Below, piece after piece: positions 16,112 to 24,857 of a stretch of DNA of 64,000 nt. Positions within the stretch are counted from its first letter, which is position 1, and every line of letters begins with the position of its first letter. The notes beneath the pieces are model-generated. The model was not told the DNA's origin and searched no databases. It saw only the letters and a list, made by a program, of their open reading frames with translations. The position numbers and the translations under genes are program-made. The DNA is from Tsukamurella pulmonis. GTDB lineage: Bacteria; Actinomycetota; Actinomycetes; Mycobacteriales; Mycobacteriaceae. The DNA lies in contig NZ_FNLF01000002.1 of assembly GCF_900103175.1 (NCBI RefSeq), positions 4,602,136 through 4,666,135 on the forward strand, in the 5' to 3' direction.

Positions 16112-16620
16112 AGCCACCGGGAATGCCCTCCCAGAGCGCGCTGGATGCCACGCAGGCTGTCGTGCTTGGCGGTGCGCCCGGCGAGTGCGCCGGCCTTGGA
16201 GGCCCAGCCGAGGATGATGGACGCGATCATCTCGGCCTCCCACTCGTTCTCGTCGTCGTAACAGGTCCGGTGCAGTGCGGCGTCGGCCTCCGGCGAGGAC
16301 ATCTCCGTGGACTGCGGAGGCGTCGCGGTGGGGCCGGCGTTCTGGTGGCCCGCGATGAGGTGGCCGAACTCGTGGATGATGATCTGATCGCGGTGCGTGC
16401 GCGAGGTGTTCGCCTGGTAGAAGAAGTAATCGGCGTCCTCGCCGACGAGCCAGAGCCCGTTCGGCATGCCGACCGGCAGTGGCTGCGAAATCACCAGGAT
16501 GTCCCGCCCGCGGCGCTTGCCGTACTTCTCGCACAGCTGGACCGCGTCGAAGGGCAGGTCGAGATCGAGGCTCCGCACCTCGTTCTCACAGAGACGGCGG
16601 AGCGCTTTGACGGATCGCAC
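16108..16620 (-). CDS. ImmA/IrrE-family metallopeptidase
   Basis: 170 residues. The zinc-binding HEFGH motif is at about residues 83-87 (DQIIIHEFGHLIAGHQ), with a likely third ligand Glu in ENEWEAEMIAS (128-130). The family cleaves HTH repressors: ImmA cuts ImmR in ICEBs1, and IrrE cuts DdrO in Deinococcus. GTG 16620 is chosen because GGAGGTGG lies just upstream; GTG 16635 is in frame. Its stop overlaps the start of the membrane protein. It lies 100 bp downstream of an EspR-like HTH gene, the obvious candidate substrate. Confidence 0.88.
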   Translation of the reverse strand: MRSVKALRRLCENEVRSLDLDLPFDAVQLCEKYGKRRGRDILVISQPLPVGMPNGLWLVGEDADYFFYQANTSRTHRDQIIIHEFGHLIAGHQNAGPTATPPQSTEMSSPEADAALHRTCYDDENEWEAEMIASIILGWASKAGALAGRTAKHDSLRGIQRALGGHSRWL

Positions 16621-16720
16621 GCCCCACCTCCCCACGGTCGTCGAGGGACGACGAGCGCCGGAAACACGCTCCCGGCGGCCGGAGGATCAGCCGCGGGAGG
16701 GGCGTGTCAGCCGGAGAAGG

Positions 16721-17203
16721 TTACAGTCCCTCAGTTTCGCGCGAGTCTACGGGAAGCTCGGGCGGATCAGCGGGCAAGCCCTGCTGCACGCGCAGCACCT
16801 TGATGAGCTCGTTGACCATGTTCACCGAGTCGGGCGAGAGACCGGCCAGGCGGAACGCGGCCATCTGCACCTTGGTGTCGGCCTGCAGCCGCATGAGGTG
16901 GATCTGGTCACGGGTGCGCTGGGCGGCCTCGTCCTCGAGGAAGTAGTGCACGTCCACACCGAAAGCGGCGGAGATGCCCTCGACGGTGCGGAAGGACGGC
17001 GACTTCGCCTTGCCCGAGCGCAGCTGGCTCAGGTAGGACTCGCCCAGGCGGAAGCCCAGGGCGGTCGACCGCTGCGCGATCGCCTTCGCGGTGAACGCAC
17101 GGCCGTTCGGGCCGGGCACCGTGCGGAACAGCTCCTCGAGACGACTGGCGAACAGACCCTGACCCACCAGGGCGTCGCTGTCGTACTTACTACCTGTATC
17201 CAC
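16721..17203 (-). CDS. espR: EspR-like XRE-family nucleoid-associated regulator
   Basis: 160 residues. The sequence FASRLEELFRTVPGPNGRAFTAKAIA ... ESYLSQLRSGKAKSPSFRTVEGISAAFGVDVHYF (18-88) closely parallels M. tuberculosis EspR (FAARLNRLFDTV ... APYLSQLRSGNRTNPSGATM). It includes an N-terminal HTH and a helical C-terminal dimer domain (92-142). EspR binds many promoters and controls ESX-1 and cell-wall genes. GTG 17203 is used; GAGAGGG lies 10 nt upstream. Extra C-terminal residues (143-160) are Pro-rich. Unlike in M. tuberculosis, a protease and a membrane gene follow on the same strand. The gene symbol assumes orthology. Confidence 0.82.
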   Translation of the reverse strand: MDTGSKYDSDALVGQGLFASRLEELFRTVPGPNGRAFTAKAIAQRSTALGFRLGESYLSQLRSGKAKSPSFRTVEGISAAFGVDVHYFLEDEAAQRTRDQIHLMRLQADTKVQMAAFRLAGLSPDSVNMVNELIKVLRVQQGLPADPPELPVDSRETEGL

Positions 17204-17396
17204 TTTGTGCCATCCCTCTCTATCACCGGCACGATCTTCCGTTTGCAAACGCACAATGTTGTGTGTCTACAAGCTTCGATCACACTATAGCGCACTTCAC
17301 CATGGAACACGACTGCTTCGTGATCGACTATCAATCTCGCGCGCGCATACGGTATTCTTACCTACAGTCGTGTCAGAAGCTCGGAAGGGGTGTGTT
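17204..17396. promoter_or_regulatory. Divergent control region between the espR-like gene and a secreted-protein gene
   Basis: This AT-rich 193-bp region holds a perfect 12-bp palindrome, CGTTTGCAAACG (17240-17251). It is followed at once by CACAATGTTGTG (17252-17263), an inverted repeat with a 2-bp centre. These are good candidates for EspR-like autoregulatory sites. On the plus strand, TATTCT and TACAGT near 17353-17370 are possible -10 elements for the secreted protein gene, whose ribosome-binding site GGAAGGGG lies at 17383-17390. Confidence 0.5.
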
Positions 17397-18527
17397 GTGT
17401 CTCGCCCGACCCATCTCTCCCGACGCCTGCGTGCCGTCTGCGTGACCGCGCTCGCGGTCGGTGTCATCGGGTCCGCGCCCGCGTGGGCGACCCCGGATTC
17501 GACGGACGGCTCCGGCTCCGATTCCTCCTCGTCGCAGGACGCGAGCACGGGTTCCGGCGACTCGGACTCCAGCTCCAGCTCCAGCTCCAGCTCCAGCTCC
17601 AGCTCCAGCGAGCGTAGCTCCCGCTCGTCCGATGCGACGTCGTCGGCCTCGCAGGAGGATGACGACACGAACCGGAGCAGCCACGACGAGGACAAGAGCG
17701 ACGGCCTCGGCACGCGCGGCGACGACTCCACCGACGGCACCGACAAACCCGGCAAGAACGAGAACGACGACGAGACCAAGCCCGGCGAGGACGAGACCGG
17801 CGCGACCAAGCCCGACAAGGGCAAGGACGACGGCAAGGACCACAGCCACGGCGGTGGACTAGTCGGCATCATCGACAGCCTCTTCGGCAACGGATCGGGC
17901 GGCTCCGGCGGCTCGAGCGGCGGCGGTGGCACCACCGGCGGTGCGCCCCTCCCCTCCTCGTCCGGCAGCAGCGGCTCGACGGGCACCTCCACGGGTTCCA
18001 CCGGCTCGGGCGGCGCCGCCGTGTCCACCGGCAGCGGTGTCCGCACCGGCAATCCGCTCCCCGAGACGCTGGACAGCGGCAAGGACCCCCGCCCGGAGCG
18101 TCCCGCCGCGCCCGCCGGCACCTCGGCCGGGCCGGCCGCGGCGCCCGCAGCCCCCGCGGCCGCGGCTCCGGCCGTCGTCGCGCCGCTCGCCCTCCCGCCC
18201 CTCGTGATGGGCCCCGCCGTCCCGGCGGCGCCGGCGGCGAAGCCCGCCCCGAAGCCCGGCGCCCCGGCGCCCGCGCAGCCGGCCCCGAGCTCGTCGACCG
18301 ACAAGGACGACCGCGCTCCCGGAGAGAAGAGCAGCGGCACCGAGGGCGAGACCACCGTCTTCGCGGCGGCGTACACCTCCGCGCAGCGCGTCGCGCCCGT
18401 CGCGGCGGAGACGGCCCGTCAGCTCTCGCCCGCGATGATCGCCATCCTCGGCGGCGTCGCCCTGCTGGGGAGTGGCAGCTTCGCCGACGCCCTGCGTCGC
18501 GCGCACCTGCGCCAGGCGCAGGCCTGA
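17397..18527 (+). CDS. Ser/Pro-rich secreted or surface protein with C-terminal membrane helix
   Basis: 376 residues, family not recognised. A signal peptide (LRAVCVTALAVGVIGSAPAWA, cut before TPD) leads into a Ser/Asp-rich region containing 14 or so consecutive Ser. Then come charged, Gly/Ser-rich and Pro/Ala-rich regions. Near the C-terminus, MIAILGGVALLGSGSFADAL could be a membrane anchor before a short basic tail. GTG 17397 is set by GGAAGGGG 6 nt upstream. It is divergent from the EspR-like gene and may be regulated by it. The low-complexity stalk suggests a surface-exposed spacer. Confidence 0.7.
   Translation: MSRPTHLSRRLRAVCVTALAVGVIGSAPAWATPDSTDGSGSDSSSSQDASTGSGDSDSSSSSSSSSSSSSSERSSRSSDATSSASQEDDDTNRSSHDEDKSDGLGTRGDDSTDGTDKPGKNENDDETKPGEDETGATKPDKGKDDGKDHSHGGGLVGIIDSLFGNGSGGSGGSSGGGGTTGGAPLPSSSGSSGSTGTSTGSTGSGGAAVSTGSGVRTGNPLPETLDSGKDPRPERPAAPAGTSAGPAAAPAAPAAAAPAVVAPLALPPLVMGPAVPAAPAAKPAPKPGAPAPAQPAPSSSTDKDDRAPGEKSSGTEGETTVFAAAYTSAQRVAPVAAETARQLSPAMIAILGGVALLGSGSFADALRRAHLRQAQA
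17571..17609 (+). repeat. Hexanucleotide tandem repeat (AGCTCC)6
   Basis: Six perfect copies of AGCTCC plus AGC encode the poly-Ser tract of the secreted protein. Because the unit is two codons, changes in copy number would alter the Ser-tract length without a frameshift. Confidence 0.9.
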
Positions 18528-18540
18528 TCCCCGCCCCGGG

Positions 18541-18563
18541 CGGCGGCCCCATCCCGGCCGCCG
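18541..18563. terminator. Hairpin between convergent genes
   Basis: CGGCGGCC and GGCCGCCG form an 8-bp perfect GC stem with a 7-nt loop. It lies between the stop of the Ser-rich protein (18527) and the stop of the nuclease gene (18571). No T-run follows on either strand. Confidence 0.55.
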
Positions 18564-18570
18564 GACCCGA

Positions 18571-20118
18571 CTAGGCCTCCACCACCGGGAGATCCAGCAC
18601 GCGATCACTCGACATGAACGCGCGCAGCGCGGCGGTCGCCTTCACGTCGTCCTCGTTGTACTCGAGGATCCGCTGCCGCTGCGTCGCCCGCTCGGCGTCC
18701 GGGAATCCCGCGTCGATGCCGACGCCCACGCGGTACCAGAGCATCGACGCCTCGCCACCGGCTTCGGCGTCGCGCCAATGGAATCCGGCGACGGGGGCCA
18801 CCTTCTTCAGGCCGCGCCCCTCGAGCGAGAGGAAGGCGTCGCCCACGGCGTCGAACATGTCGACCCATTCCGGCGACGCGATGAACTCCTCCACGGCCCG
18901 CCGCGCGGGGATGCCGGGCTCGCCCGCGAAGCGGTCCGCGGAGGCGAGCAGCCACTTGTTCTCGGCGTTCTGCGAGTAGCAGTACGCGGCGAAGGTCTTC
19001 CCGGCGGCGTGCGCCTCCGCGCGACGGTCCATGAGGAAGGCCCAGAACTCGGCGAAGGAGCGGGCCTCGTCGCGCGTGGGCACGGGATCCCAGGTGACGA
19101 ACGGCCGGTAGCCCAGCTCCACGCCGTCGCGCCGCAGCCACGTGCCCCACAGGTACGCGCCGTACTCCTGATAGCTCTCCATGTCGACGTCCACCTCGAC
19201 GTCGGCCCGGCGCACCGTCACCTCGGGCCGGCGGCGGATCAGCACGTGGCCGTCGCGCCAGGCGCGCGCCATGGCCCGCAGGTCCGCGATGGCGACGGGC
19301 ACGTCCTCGGGCTGGGGCCCGGCGTACTCGGCGAGCTGGTCGACGGTGACGATCCCCGCCTCCCGCAGCCCGGGCGCCGAACGGCCGTCGGCCACCAGGC
19401 TCACATCCCGCGCCAGGCTCAGGGTCTGGGCGCACTGCGGCCACCAGGGGCACCGTCGGCACTCCGCGACGCGCACGGGCTCCGTCGGCGCGGTGCCGGC
19501 GAGCACGGCCCGACGGTCCGCGAACCGCTCGTCGTAGGCGGGCAGGAGCGGACCGACCTCCTGGACGACGATGCGCGCACCGTCGACCCCGATGCTCCCG
19601 CCGAGCAGCGTGCGCGAGGCGTGCCCCGCGTCCTGCAGCATGCGAGTCAGGTGTGCCAGGCGCATCTGGTCGCCGCGGTGCTGGCGCGCGCGGACCGTCT
19701 CGTCCTCGTGCGGCTCCCAGCGCTCGAGCGGGGACGTGAGCGCCCCGGAGCCGGGGTCGCAGGTCTTGTGGTTGACGACGATGACGGGGATGTAGCCGTC
19801 CGCGAGGCGGATCAGCAGCTCGCTGTGGCCGCGGCGGTCGTGCGCGGTGGGCAGCACGGCGTTCCAGATGCGATCGGCGCCGTTCTCCATCGCGGCGAGG
19901 GTGCGGCGCACGGCGCCCTCCCCCGGCTCGATGATCGTCAGCCCGGGGAGGCGGTCACGGATGGACGCGCGGAACACGGCCGCCGCCTCGACCCGCAGCT
20001 CCATGCCGGGATCCGGCTCGCCCTGCGGGGCGCGCGTCTCCAGTGCCAGACGGTGCCGGCATCCGGTGAGCGACCGCGCGCTCACCGGATTCGTCGTCGT
20101 TGCCTCGTCGATGTTCAC
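18571..20118 (-). CDS. TM0106-family RecB-like putative nuclease
   Basis: 515 residues. The N-terminal region resembles a PD-(D/E)XK RecB-like nuclease (VVNHKTCDPGSGA, then ECRRCPWWPQC as a Cys cluster). The C-terminal region holds an RNase-H/exonuclease-like block with DVDMESY, YCYSQNAENKWL and YNEDDVKATAALRAF, typical of the TM0106 family with its predicted 3'-5' exonuclease domain. Its in vivo role is unknown. GTG 20118 is used; no strong ribosome-binding site is seen. It is divergent from the DUF6474 gene. Confidence 0.8.
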   Translation of the reverse strand: MNIDEATTTNPVSARSLTGCRHRLALETRAPQGEPDPGMELRVEAAAVFRASIRDRLPGLTIIEPGEGAVRRTLAAMENGADRIWNAVLPTAHDRRGHSELLIRLADGYIPVIVVNHKTCDPGSGALTSPLERWEPHEDETVRARQHRGDQMRLAHLTRMLQDAGHASRTLLGGSIGVDGARIVVQEVGPLLPAYDERFADRRAVLAGTAPTEPVRVAECRRCPWWPQCAQTLSLARDVSLVADGRSAPGLREAGIVTVDQLAEYAGPQPEDVPVAIADLRAMARAWRDGHVLIRRRPEVTVRRADVEVDVDMESYQEYGAYLWGTWLRRDGVELGYRPFVTWDPVPTRDEARSFAEFWAFLMDRRAEAHAAGKTFAAYCYSQNAENKWLLASADRFAGEPGIPARRAVEEFIASPEWVDMFDAVGDAFLSLEGRGLKKVAPVAGFHWRDAEAGGEASMLWYRVGVGIDAGFPDAERATQRQRILEYNEDDVKATAALRAFMSSDRVLDLPVVEA

Positions 20119-20215
20119 TTCACTAGCAGTATGGCGGGCGGCACCGACAACCTGCGGAGCCGCGCTGTGCAATGCTGTACCGGACGGCAGTACTGACCTA
20201 CAAGGACGTGCACTG

Positions 20216-20911
20216 ATGGGTTTGTTCGGCAAGAAGACGAAGTCCTCCCGCGCGGAACGTCGCGCGCAGGCCAAGGCGCTCAAGTCCAAGGGACGCCTCG
20301 AGGCGAAGCTCGCCGCCAAGAACGCGGATCGCGACGCCAAGCGCGTCGTGAAGAGCGCGTCGAAGAGCGAGCGCAAGGCCCTCAAGGCCGATCTGCAGCG
20401 CTCGAAGATCGTGGCGAAGGCGCAGGGCAAGGCCGATGCGGCCAACCTGAAGATCGCCGAGACGAACGCCCGCGCGGCCGTCGAGGGCAAGCTGCTCTCC
20501 GAGGCACGGCTCAAGCGCTACCTCTCCACCGCGCGCCTGCTGGCGCCCGTCGTGGTGCCGATCGCGTACCGGGCGGCGCAGGCCGGCCGCAACCAGCTGG
20601 ACGCCGCGAAGGCCTCGCGCCTCGGCGTGCCGGTCGACGAGGTCGCGGCGTTCGCCGGGTACGGCGGCGGCCTCTCGGCCCGCGTCGCGGCGGCCCGCCG
20701 CTCGCTGGATCAGCTGGTGACCACGCACCCCGATGCGGAGACCAAGTCCTTCACCACCGCGGTCGCGCAGCGCCTCGACGATCTGAGCACCGCGATCACC
20801 GCGTCCGAGTCGATGCCTCCCGCGCGGCGCCGCCCGGCGCACCAGGCCATCGCCCGCGAGCTGGACGGCATCGACGCCGACCTGCTCAACCGCCTCGGCG
20901 TCAGCTCCTAG
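20216..20911 (+). CDS. DUF6474 family protein
   Basis: 231 residues. The basic, Lys/Ala-rich N-terminus (MGLFGKKTKSSRAERRAQAKALKSKGRLEAKLAAKN) leads into a predicted coiled coil up to about residue 95. A more globular second half contains LLAPVVVPIAYRAAQAGRNQLDA and GGGLSARVAAARRSLDQL. M. tuberculosis Rv3850, just after espR, appears to be the equivalent. The function is unknown. AAGGACG precedes the ATG. It is convergent with the VanY-like gene, 18 bp apart. Confidence 0.8.
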   Translation: MGLFGKKTKSSRAERRAQAKALKSKGRLEAKLAAKNADRDAKRVVKSASKSERKALKADLQRSKIVAKAQGKADAANLKIAETNARAAVEGKLLSEARLKRYLSTARLLAPVVVPIAYRAAQAGRNQLDAAKASRLGVPVDEVAAFAGYGGGLSARVAAARRSLDQLVTTHPDAETKSFTTAVAQRLDDLSTAITASESMPPARRRPAHQAIARELDGIDADLLNRLGVSS

Positions 20912-20929
20912 CCGGTTCCGCGCGGCGGC

Positions 20930-21490
20930 TCACCGCTGCCGCGCGGAGGCGTCGGAGACCTGCTCCGGGCAGGACGATCCGTTCCGGAGTTCGTAGTGCC
21001 ACACCTCGTTCGCGTAGGTGCGGCACAGCCCGAACCGCTCCGAGTAGCGGTCCATCCAGTACGCGGCGTCCGTCGGCCCGACGTCGACGGCATCGCCCGT
21101 GACGTGCTCCGACTCCGCGGGACTCGCCACCAGCCGCGCCGCGGCCTCCGCACCGTCGCGCCGCACCGCGTCGTCGTAGAGGAACTGCTGGTACCGCTGC
21201 GAGCGCCAGCCCGAGGTCAGGTGCATCGCCACCCCCTCGCTCTCGGCGGCCCGCGCCGCCCTGCGAATCGCCTTCCGCAGCCGGGGATCGAGGTTCGTCA
21301 CCGCCGGCACGTCCGCGTCGACGGCGACGTGGTCCACCACCAGGCCGTCCGCCTCCCCCAACTGCCCGACCGTGCCCGGACCGGTGCCGCCCGGGAGCCC
21401 CGGGATCGTCTGTGAGCATGCGGCGAGCACCGCCACCGCAGCCACCACTGCGGTCAGTGCCGCAACCGATTTCGTGAGTACATGAGCCAT
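20930..21490 (-). CDS. VanY-like D-Ala-D-Ala carboxypeptidase lipoprotein (M15)
   Basis: 186 residues. A lipoprotein signal ends in the lipobox LAAC with Cys at about residue 25. The M15B zinc carboxypeptidase motifs are SEHVTGDAVDVG (His and Asp ligands) and EVWHYE (Glu base and His ligand), with SGWRSQRYQQFLYDDAV before them. Such enzymes trim the terminal D-Ala from peptidoglycan stem peptides outside the membrane. The ATG at 21490 gives a complete signal peptide. It is likely monocistronic. Confidence 0.88.
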   Translation of the reverse strand: MAHVLTKSVAALTAVVAAVAVLAACSQTIPGLPGGTGPGTVGQLGEADGLVVDHVAVDADVPAVTNLDPRLRKAIRRAARAAESEGVAMHLTSGWRSQRYQQFLYDDAVRRDGAEAAARLVASPAESEHVTGDAVDVGPTDAAYWMDRYSERFGLCRTYANEVWHYELRNGSSCPEQVSDASARQR

Positions 21491-21575
21491 GGGCTCACGA
21501 TGGGCCGCGCACGTCGCCGTACCGTCGCCGACGGTCCGCCGTACCGTCGCAGTCGTGCCTCAAGGACGCGGCGAC

Positions 21576-22067
21576 TCACCAGGTCAGCGCGAGCTCTCCG
21601 CCCTCCGGGAGTGCGGCCCACGCCGGGGCGAATTCGTCGTAGCGCGCGAAGATCCGCGTCAGCAGTGCGGGATCGATCGCGGCGTCCTCGCGGGCGCCGG
21701 GCCAGGCCGCGTCGGGCGGGCGGTGACCGCGCTCGACCTCCCACAGCGCAGCGGTCAGGGACGCCAGGTACTCCGAGCGCGCCATGTCCGCCGATTGGGC
21801 GGCGGTGGGCTGCCGCTTCCGGCGCGAGGCCTTCCGTCGCTCGGCGGGGTCGGCGGGCCAGAACAGCCCGTCGAGTCCGTTCGCGTCGGCGAGCCGCCCG
21901 AACACCCCACCGCGCAGCCCCGCCTCGACCTCGACGATGAGGTGCGCGGCGTCGTGCGGCACCGGCGGCCGGCCGCCCGGCCCACCGCGCGGCGCCAGTT
22001 CCGGGCCCTTCGCGCGACTGATCCGCACGTCGTACCCGTTCCGGCGCTTGACGAACGTGATCTCCAT
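21576..22067 (-). CDS. Conserved hypothetical protein
   Basis: 163 residues. It starts MEITFVKRRNGYDVRISRAKGPE, then contains VPHDAAHLIVEVEAGLRGGVFGRLADANGLDGLFW, a pattern seen in uncharacterised actinobacterial proteins in which HD-x-x-H contacts are conserved. The second half is rich in Ala and Arg with likely helices. No catalytic family was assigned. It sits alone between the VanY-like gene and the gabD2 terminator. Confidence 0.7.
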   Translation of the reverse strand: MEITFVKRRNGYDVRISRAKGPELAPRGGPGGRPPVPHDAAHLIVEVEAGLRGGVFGRLADANGLDGLFWPADPAERRKASRRKRQPTAAQSADMARSEYLASLTAALWEVERGHRPPDAAWPGAREDAAIDPALLTRIFARYDEFAPAWAALPEGGELALTW

Positions 22068-22126
22068 GCCGTCCAGGGTCCGGCGATCACGCTCCCGTCG
22101 CAACCGAATTCCGGAGCACCGGCCCC

Positions 22127-22170
22127 ACACGGCGATGGCCCCCTCCGTGCGGAGGGGGCCAACGCCGTGT
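22127..22170 (-). terminator. Strong bipartite hairpin terminator of gabD2
   Basis: The inner stem GGCCCCCTCC/GGAGGGGGCC is 10 bp with a GTGC loop (22137-22160). The outer stem ACACGGCG/CGCCGTGT is 8 bp (22127-22134, 22163-22170). They are separated by a 2x2 internal loop. The hairpin starts 6 bp after the gabD2 stop codon. Confidence 0.8.
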
Positions 22171-22176
22171 ACCGGA

Positions 22177-23727
22177 CTACCGGCCGATCAGCTTGAGCGC
22201 CTTGATCGCCGAGGGCACGACGTTGAGGAAGACGTTGCGCGGCACGCCCTTGATGCCGCCGATGCCGATGATGCGCTGCTCCGCGATGGTCTTCGACTCG
22301 CAGTACTTGAGCAGGCCCTCGGTGCCGTGGCGACGGCCGACGCCCGAGATGCCCATGCCGCCCATCGGGGCCGCGGTGGAGCCCCAGGCGGCGGCGTAGC
22401 CCTCGTTGATGTTGACGGTGCCGGCGTTGATCCGCTCGGCGATCGCCTGCGCCTGCTTCGTGGTGCCCGCGAAAACCGAAGCGTTGAGGCCGTACTCGGT
22501 GTCGTTGGCCTTCTCCACGGCCTCGTCGACCGAGTCGACGGGGTAGATCGCGACGAGCGGGCCGAAGGTCTCCGACTTGAAGCAGACGGCCTCCTCCGGC
22601 ACGTCCTTGAGCACCGTCGGCTCGTAGAAGAACGGGCCGAGGTCGGGGCGGGCCTTGCCGCCGGCGAGCACCGTCGCGCCCTTGGCGACGGCGTCGTCGA
22701 CATGGGCGGCGACGGTGTCGATCTGCGACTTCGACGCGAGCGAGCCCATCTCGTTCTCGAAGTCGTAGCCGGCGCCCAGCGCGAGGTTCGCGGTGCGCTC
22801 GGCGAAGGCGCGGGCGAACTCGTCGGCGATCTCCCGCTCGACGTAGATCCGCTCGATCGAGATGCACAGCTGGCCCGAGTTGGAGAACGCGGCGCGGGCG
22901 GCACCGTCGGCCGTGTGCGCGATGTCGGCGTCCTTGGTGACCACCATCGGGTTCTTGCCGCCCAGCTCGGCGGAGAAGCCGATGAGGCGCTTGCCGCACT
23001 GCTCGGCAAGGGTGGCGCCGGTCGCGGAGGAGCCGGTGAACATGAGGTAGTCGGCCCGCTCGACGATGGCGGTGCCCACGACGCCGCCGGGGCCGGGGAC
23101 CACGGCGAACAGGTCGCGCGGCAGGCCCGCGCGGTAGAGCAGTTCGATGGCGGCGAGCGCGCAGTACGGGGTCTGCGAATCGGGCTTGAGCACGACGGCG
23201 TTGCCGGCCGCGAGCGCCGCGATGCCGTCCGAGACGGCGAGGGTGATCGGGTAGTTCCACGGCGCGATCACGCCGACCACGCCCTTGGGCTGGTAGCGCA
23301 CGCGGGTCTTGGTGAACACGGGGAGCATGCCGTCGGTGTTCTTCTCCGCCAGGATCTTCGGCGCGTTCTTGCCGTACCAGCGGGCCGTCATCGCGACGTC
23401 CAGCGCCTCCTCCTGCGCGTACTGACGGGCCTTGCCGGTCTCCAGCTGCACCATGTCCATGAGCTCGGCACGGTGATCGCCCACCAGATCGGCGAACTTG
23501 AGCAGCACGGCCGCGCGCTCCTTGGCGCTGCGGGCCGCCCACTGCTGCTGCGCGCGGCGGGCGCGCTCGAAGGCCTTCTCCACGTCCTCGGCGGTGCCGA
23601 CGGGGATGGTCGTGACCTTCGTCCCCGAGAACGCCTCGAGGACGTCGCGCGTCTCGCGCTGTTCGGGGTGGTCGATCGCCGCGAGGGCGCGAAGACGGTC
23701 GAACGTGGCCTGGGTAGGTGCTGGCAT
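22177..23727 (-). CDS. gabD2: Succinate-semialdehyde dehydrogenase, GabD2-type
   Basis: 516 residues, aldehyde dehydrogenase superfamily. It oxidises succinic semialdehyde to succinate with NADP+. Visible motifs are GVIAPWNYPITLAVSDGIAALAAGN and VLKPDSQTP for the cofactor, FTGS, the general base Glu in AELGGKNPMVV, and the nucleophile Cys in NSGQLCISIERIYV. ETFGPLV and MGGMGISGVGRRHG are also conserved. Overall it resembles mycobacterial GabD2 (succinic semialdehyde dehydrogenase). It is monocistronic with a strong terminator. Confidence 0.88.
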   Translation of the reverse strand: MPAPTQATFDRLRALAAIDHPEQRETRDVLEAFSGTKVTTIPVGTAEDVEKAFERARRAQQQWAARSAKERAAVLLKFADLVGDHRAELMDMVQLETGKARQYAQEEALDVAMTARWYGKNAPKILAEKNTDGMLPVFTKTRVRYQPKGVVGVIAPWNYPITLAVSDGIAALAAGNAVVLKPDSQTPYCALAAIELLYRAGLPRDLFAVVPGPGGVVGTAIVERADYLMFTGSSATGATLAEQCGKRLIGFSAELGGKNPMVVTKDADIAHTADGAARAAFSNSGQLCISIERIYVEREIADEFARAFAERTANLALGAGYDFENEMGSLASKSQIDTVAAHVDDAVAKGATVLAGGKARPDLGPFFYEPTVLKDVPEEAVCFKSETFGPLVAIYPVDSVDEAVEKANDTEYGLNASVFAGTTKQAQAIAERINAGTVNINEGYAAAWGSTAAPMGGMGISGVGRRHGTEGLLKYCESKTIAEQRIIGIGGIKGVPRNVFLNVVPSAIKALKLIGR

Positions 23728-23782
23728 GACGCCAGGTTACCCGCTTGTTGACGACGCCTCAATAGTGCTCGATACCGTACGG

Positions 23783-23857
23783 CTCGGAGAATCGGCGGAT
23801 TTCTGCGCGGGGCCGGATATATCCGTCCTGAGCTGGTATTCCGCGGATTCTCCGAGG
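23783..23857. repeat. 75-bp palindromic repeat element, copy 1
   Basis: The element begins CTCGGAGAATCGGCGGAT and ends TCCGCGGATTCTCCGAGG. The ends are near-perfect inverted repeats around a central palindrome GGATATATCC. Copy 2 at 24804-24878 has exactly the same length and the same ends and centre. Together they bracket the AbiEi-like gene. This copy lies in the intergenic space upstream of that gene. Confidence 0.8.
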
Positions 23858-23951
23858 CATTCCTCCACAGGTGAGGTTATGTAACTTCTTTTCTCCACAG
23901 GCGGCCTCCCGACGGGCCGGCCGGCGGGTCCGGCCCGCGGAGGATGCGTGC

Positions 23952-24857
23952 ATGCACACCATCGAGATCCTCGAGACCCTGGCCGGGGCGAACGGCGGCA
24001 TCGTCTCGCGCCGGGCTGCGCTGGCGGCCGGCGCCCGTGCCGCGGAGATCGAGCGGCTGCGCCACACCGGGGACATCGTGGCGGTGCGGCGCGGCTGGTA
24101 CCGGTTGCCCGGTGCCGACGCGGTGGTCGTCGCGGCCGTCCGCGCCGGCGCCGTGCTCACGTGCGTCTCGGCGTTGCCGTACCACCCCGGCGTGTGGGTG
24201 CCGCCGCAGCGCCGCCGTGTCCACCTGCGGCGGGCGCGCCATCTGCGGACCCCCGCACACCGGGACTGCGACGCGGCGCATCCGATGCGCTCGCCGATCC
24301 GCGCCGTCGACTCCCTCCCCGACGCCCTCCGGTGCGCCGCCCACTGCCTCGACCCGGCCGCCTTCGTCGCGGTGCTCGATTCGACGCTGCGGCGCGAGCA
24401 CGAGCGCTACACCGTCGACGATCTCCGGGTGATCTTCGACGGCGCCTCCCAGCGCGTCGTCCGGCTGCTGGACTTCGTGGATCCGCTGGCCGGTTCGGGG
24501 ACGGAGTCGCTGGTCCGGTTCCACCTGCAGTACGCGCGGATCAAGGTCCGCAGCCAGGTCGTCCTCCCCGGCATCGGCCGCGTGGATCTGCTGGTCGGCG
24601 ACCGGCTGATCATCGAGTGCGACAGCACCGCGCACCACACGGGCCCGCAGCGGCTGGAGGACAACCGCCGCGACCGCGCCGCGACCCGGGGCGGCTACCT
24701 CGTGCTGCGCATCGACTACTCGGAGGTGATCGGTGACTGGCCGACGATCTTCGCCGAGATCCTCGAGATCGTCCGCAGCGGCCGGCACCGCGGGCCCGTG
24801 CTCCTCGGAGAATCCGCCGATCTCGCGGTGGCGCCGGATATATCCATCGCCACCTAG
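23952..24857 (+). CDS. AbiEi-domain protein with DUF559/VSR-like C-terminal nuclease fold
   Basis: 301 residues. The N-terminal winged helix (residues 1-60, [53 protein letters not shown]) matches the AbiEi antitoxin domain. The C-terminal region ([25 protein letters not shown] ... [12 protein letters not shown]) has the DUF559/VSR-type PD-(D/E)XK-like layout. Such genes are common and stand-alone in actinobacteria; no AbiEii toxin is adjacent. GGAGG lies 8 nt before the ATG. The last 17 codons and the TAG lie inside the second palindromic repeat, so the repeat has supplied the C-terminus. Confidence 0.8.
   Translation: MHTIEILETLAGANGGIVSRRAALAAGARAAEIERLRHTGDIVAVRRGWYRLPGADAVVVAAVRAGAVLTCVSALPYHPGVWVPPQRRRVHLRRARHLRTPAHRDCDAAHPMRSPIRAVDSLPDALRCAAHCLDPAAFVAVLDSTLRREHERYTVDDLRVIFDGASQRVVRLLDFVDPLAGSGTESLVRFHLQYARIKVRSQVVLPGIGRVDLLVGDRLIIECDSTAHHTGPQRLEDNRRDRAATRGGYLVLRIDYSEVIGDWPTIFAEILEIVRSGRHRGPVLLGESADLAVAPDISIAT

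Noticed and set aside
23952..24857. Complete AbiE toxin-antitoxin system
   Set aside because: No AbiEii nucleotidyltransferase gene is adjacent; the C-terminal fold is DUF559-like.
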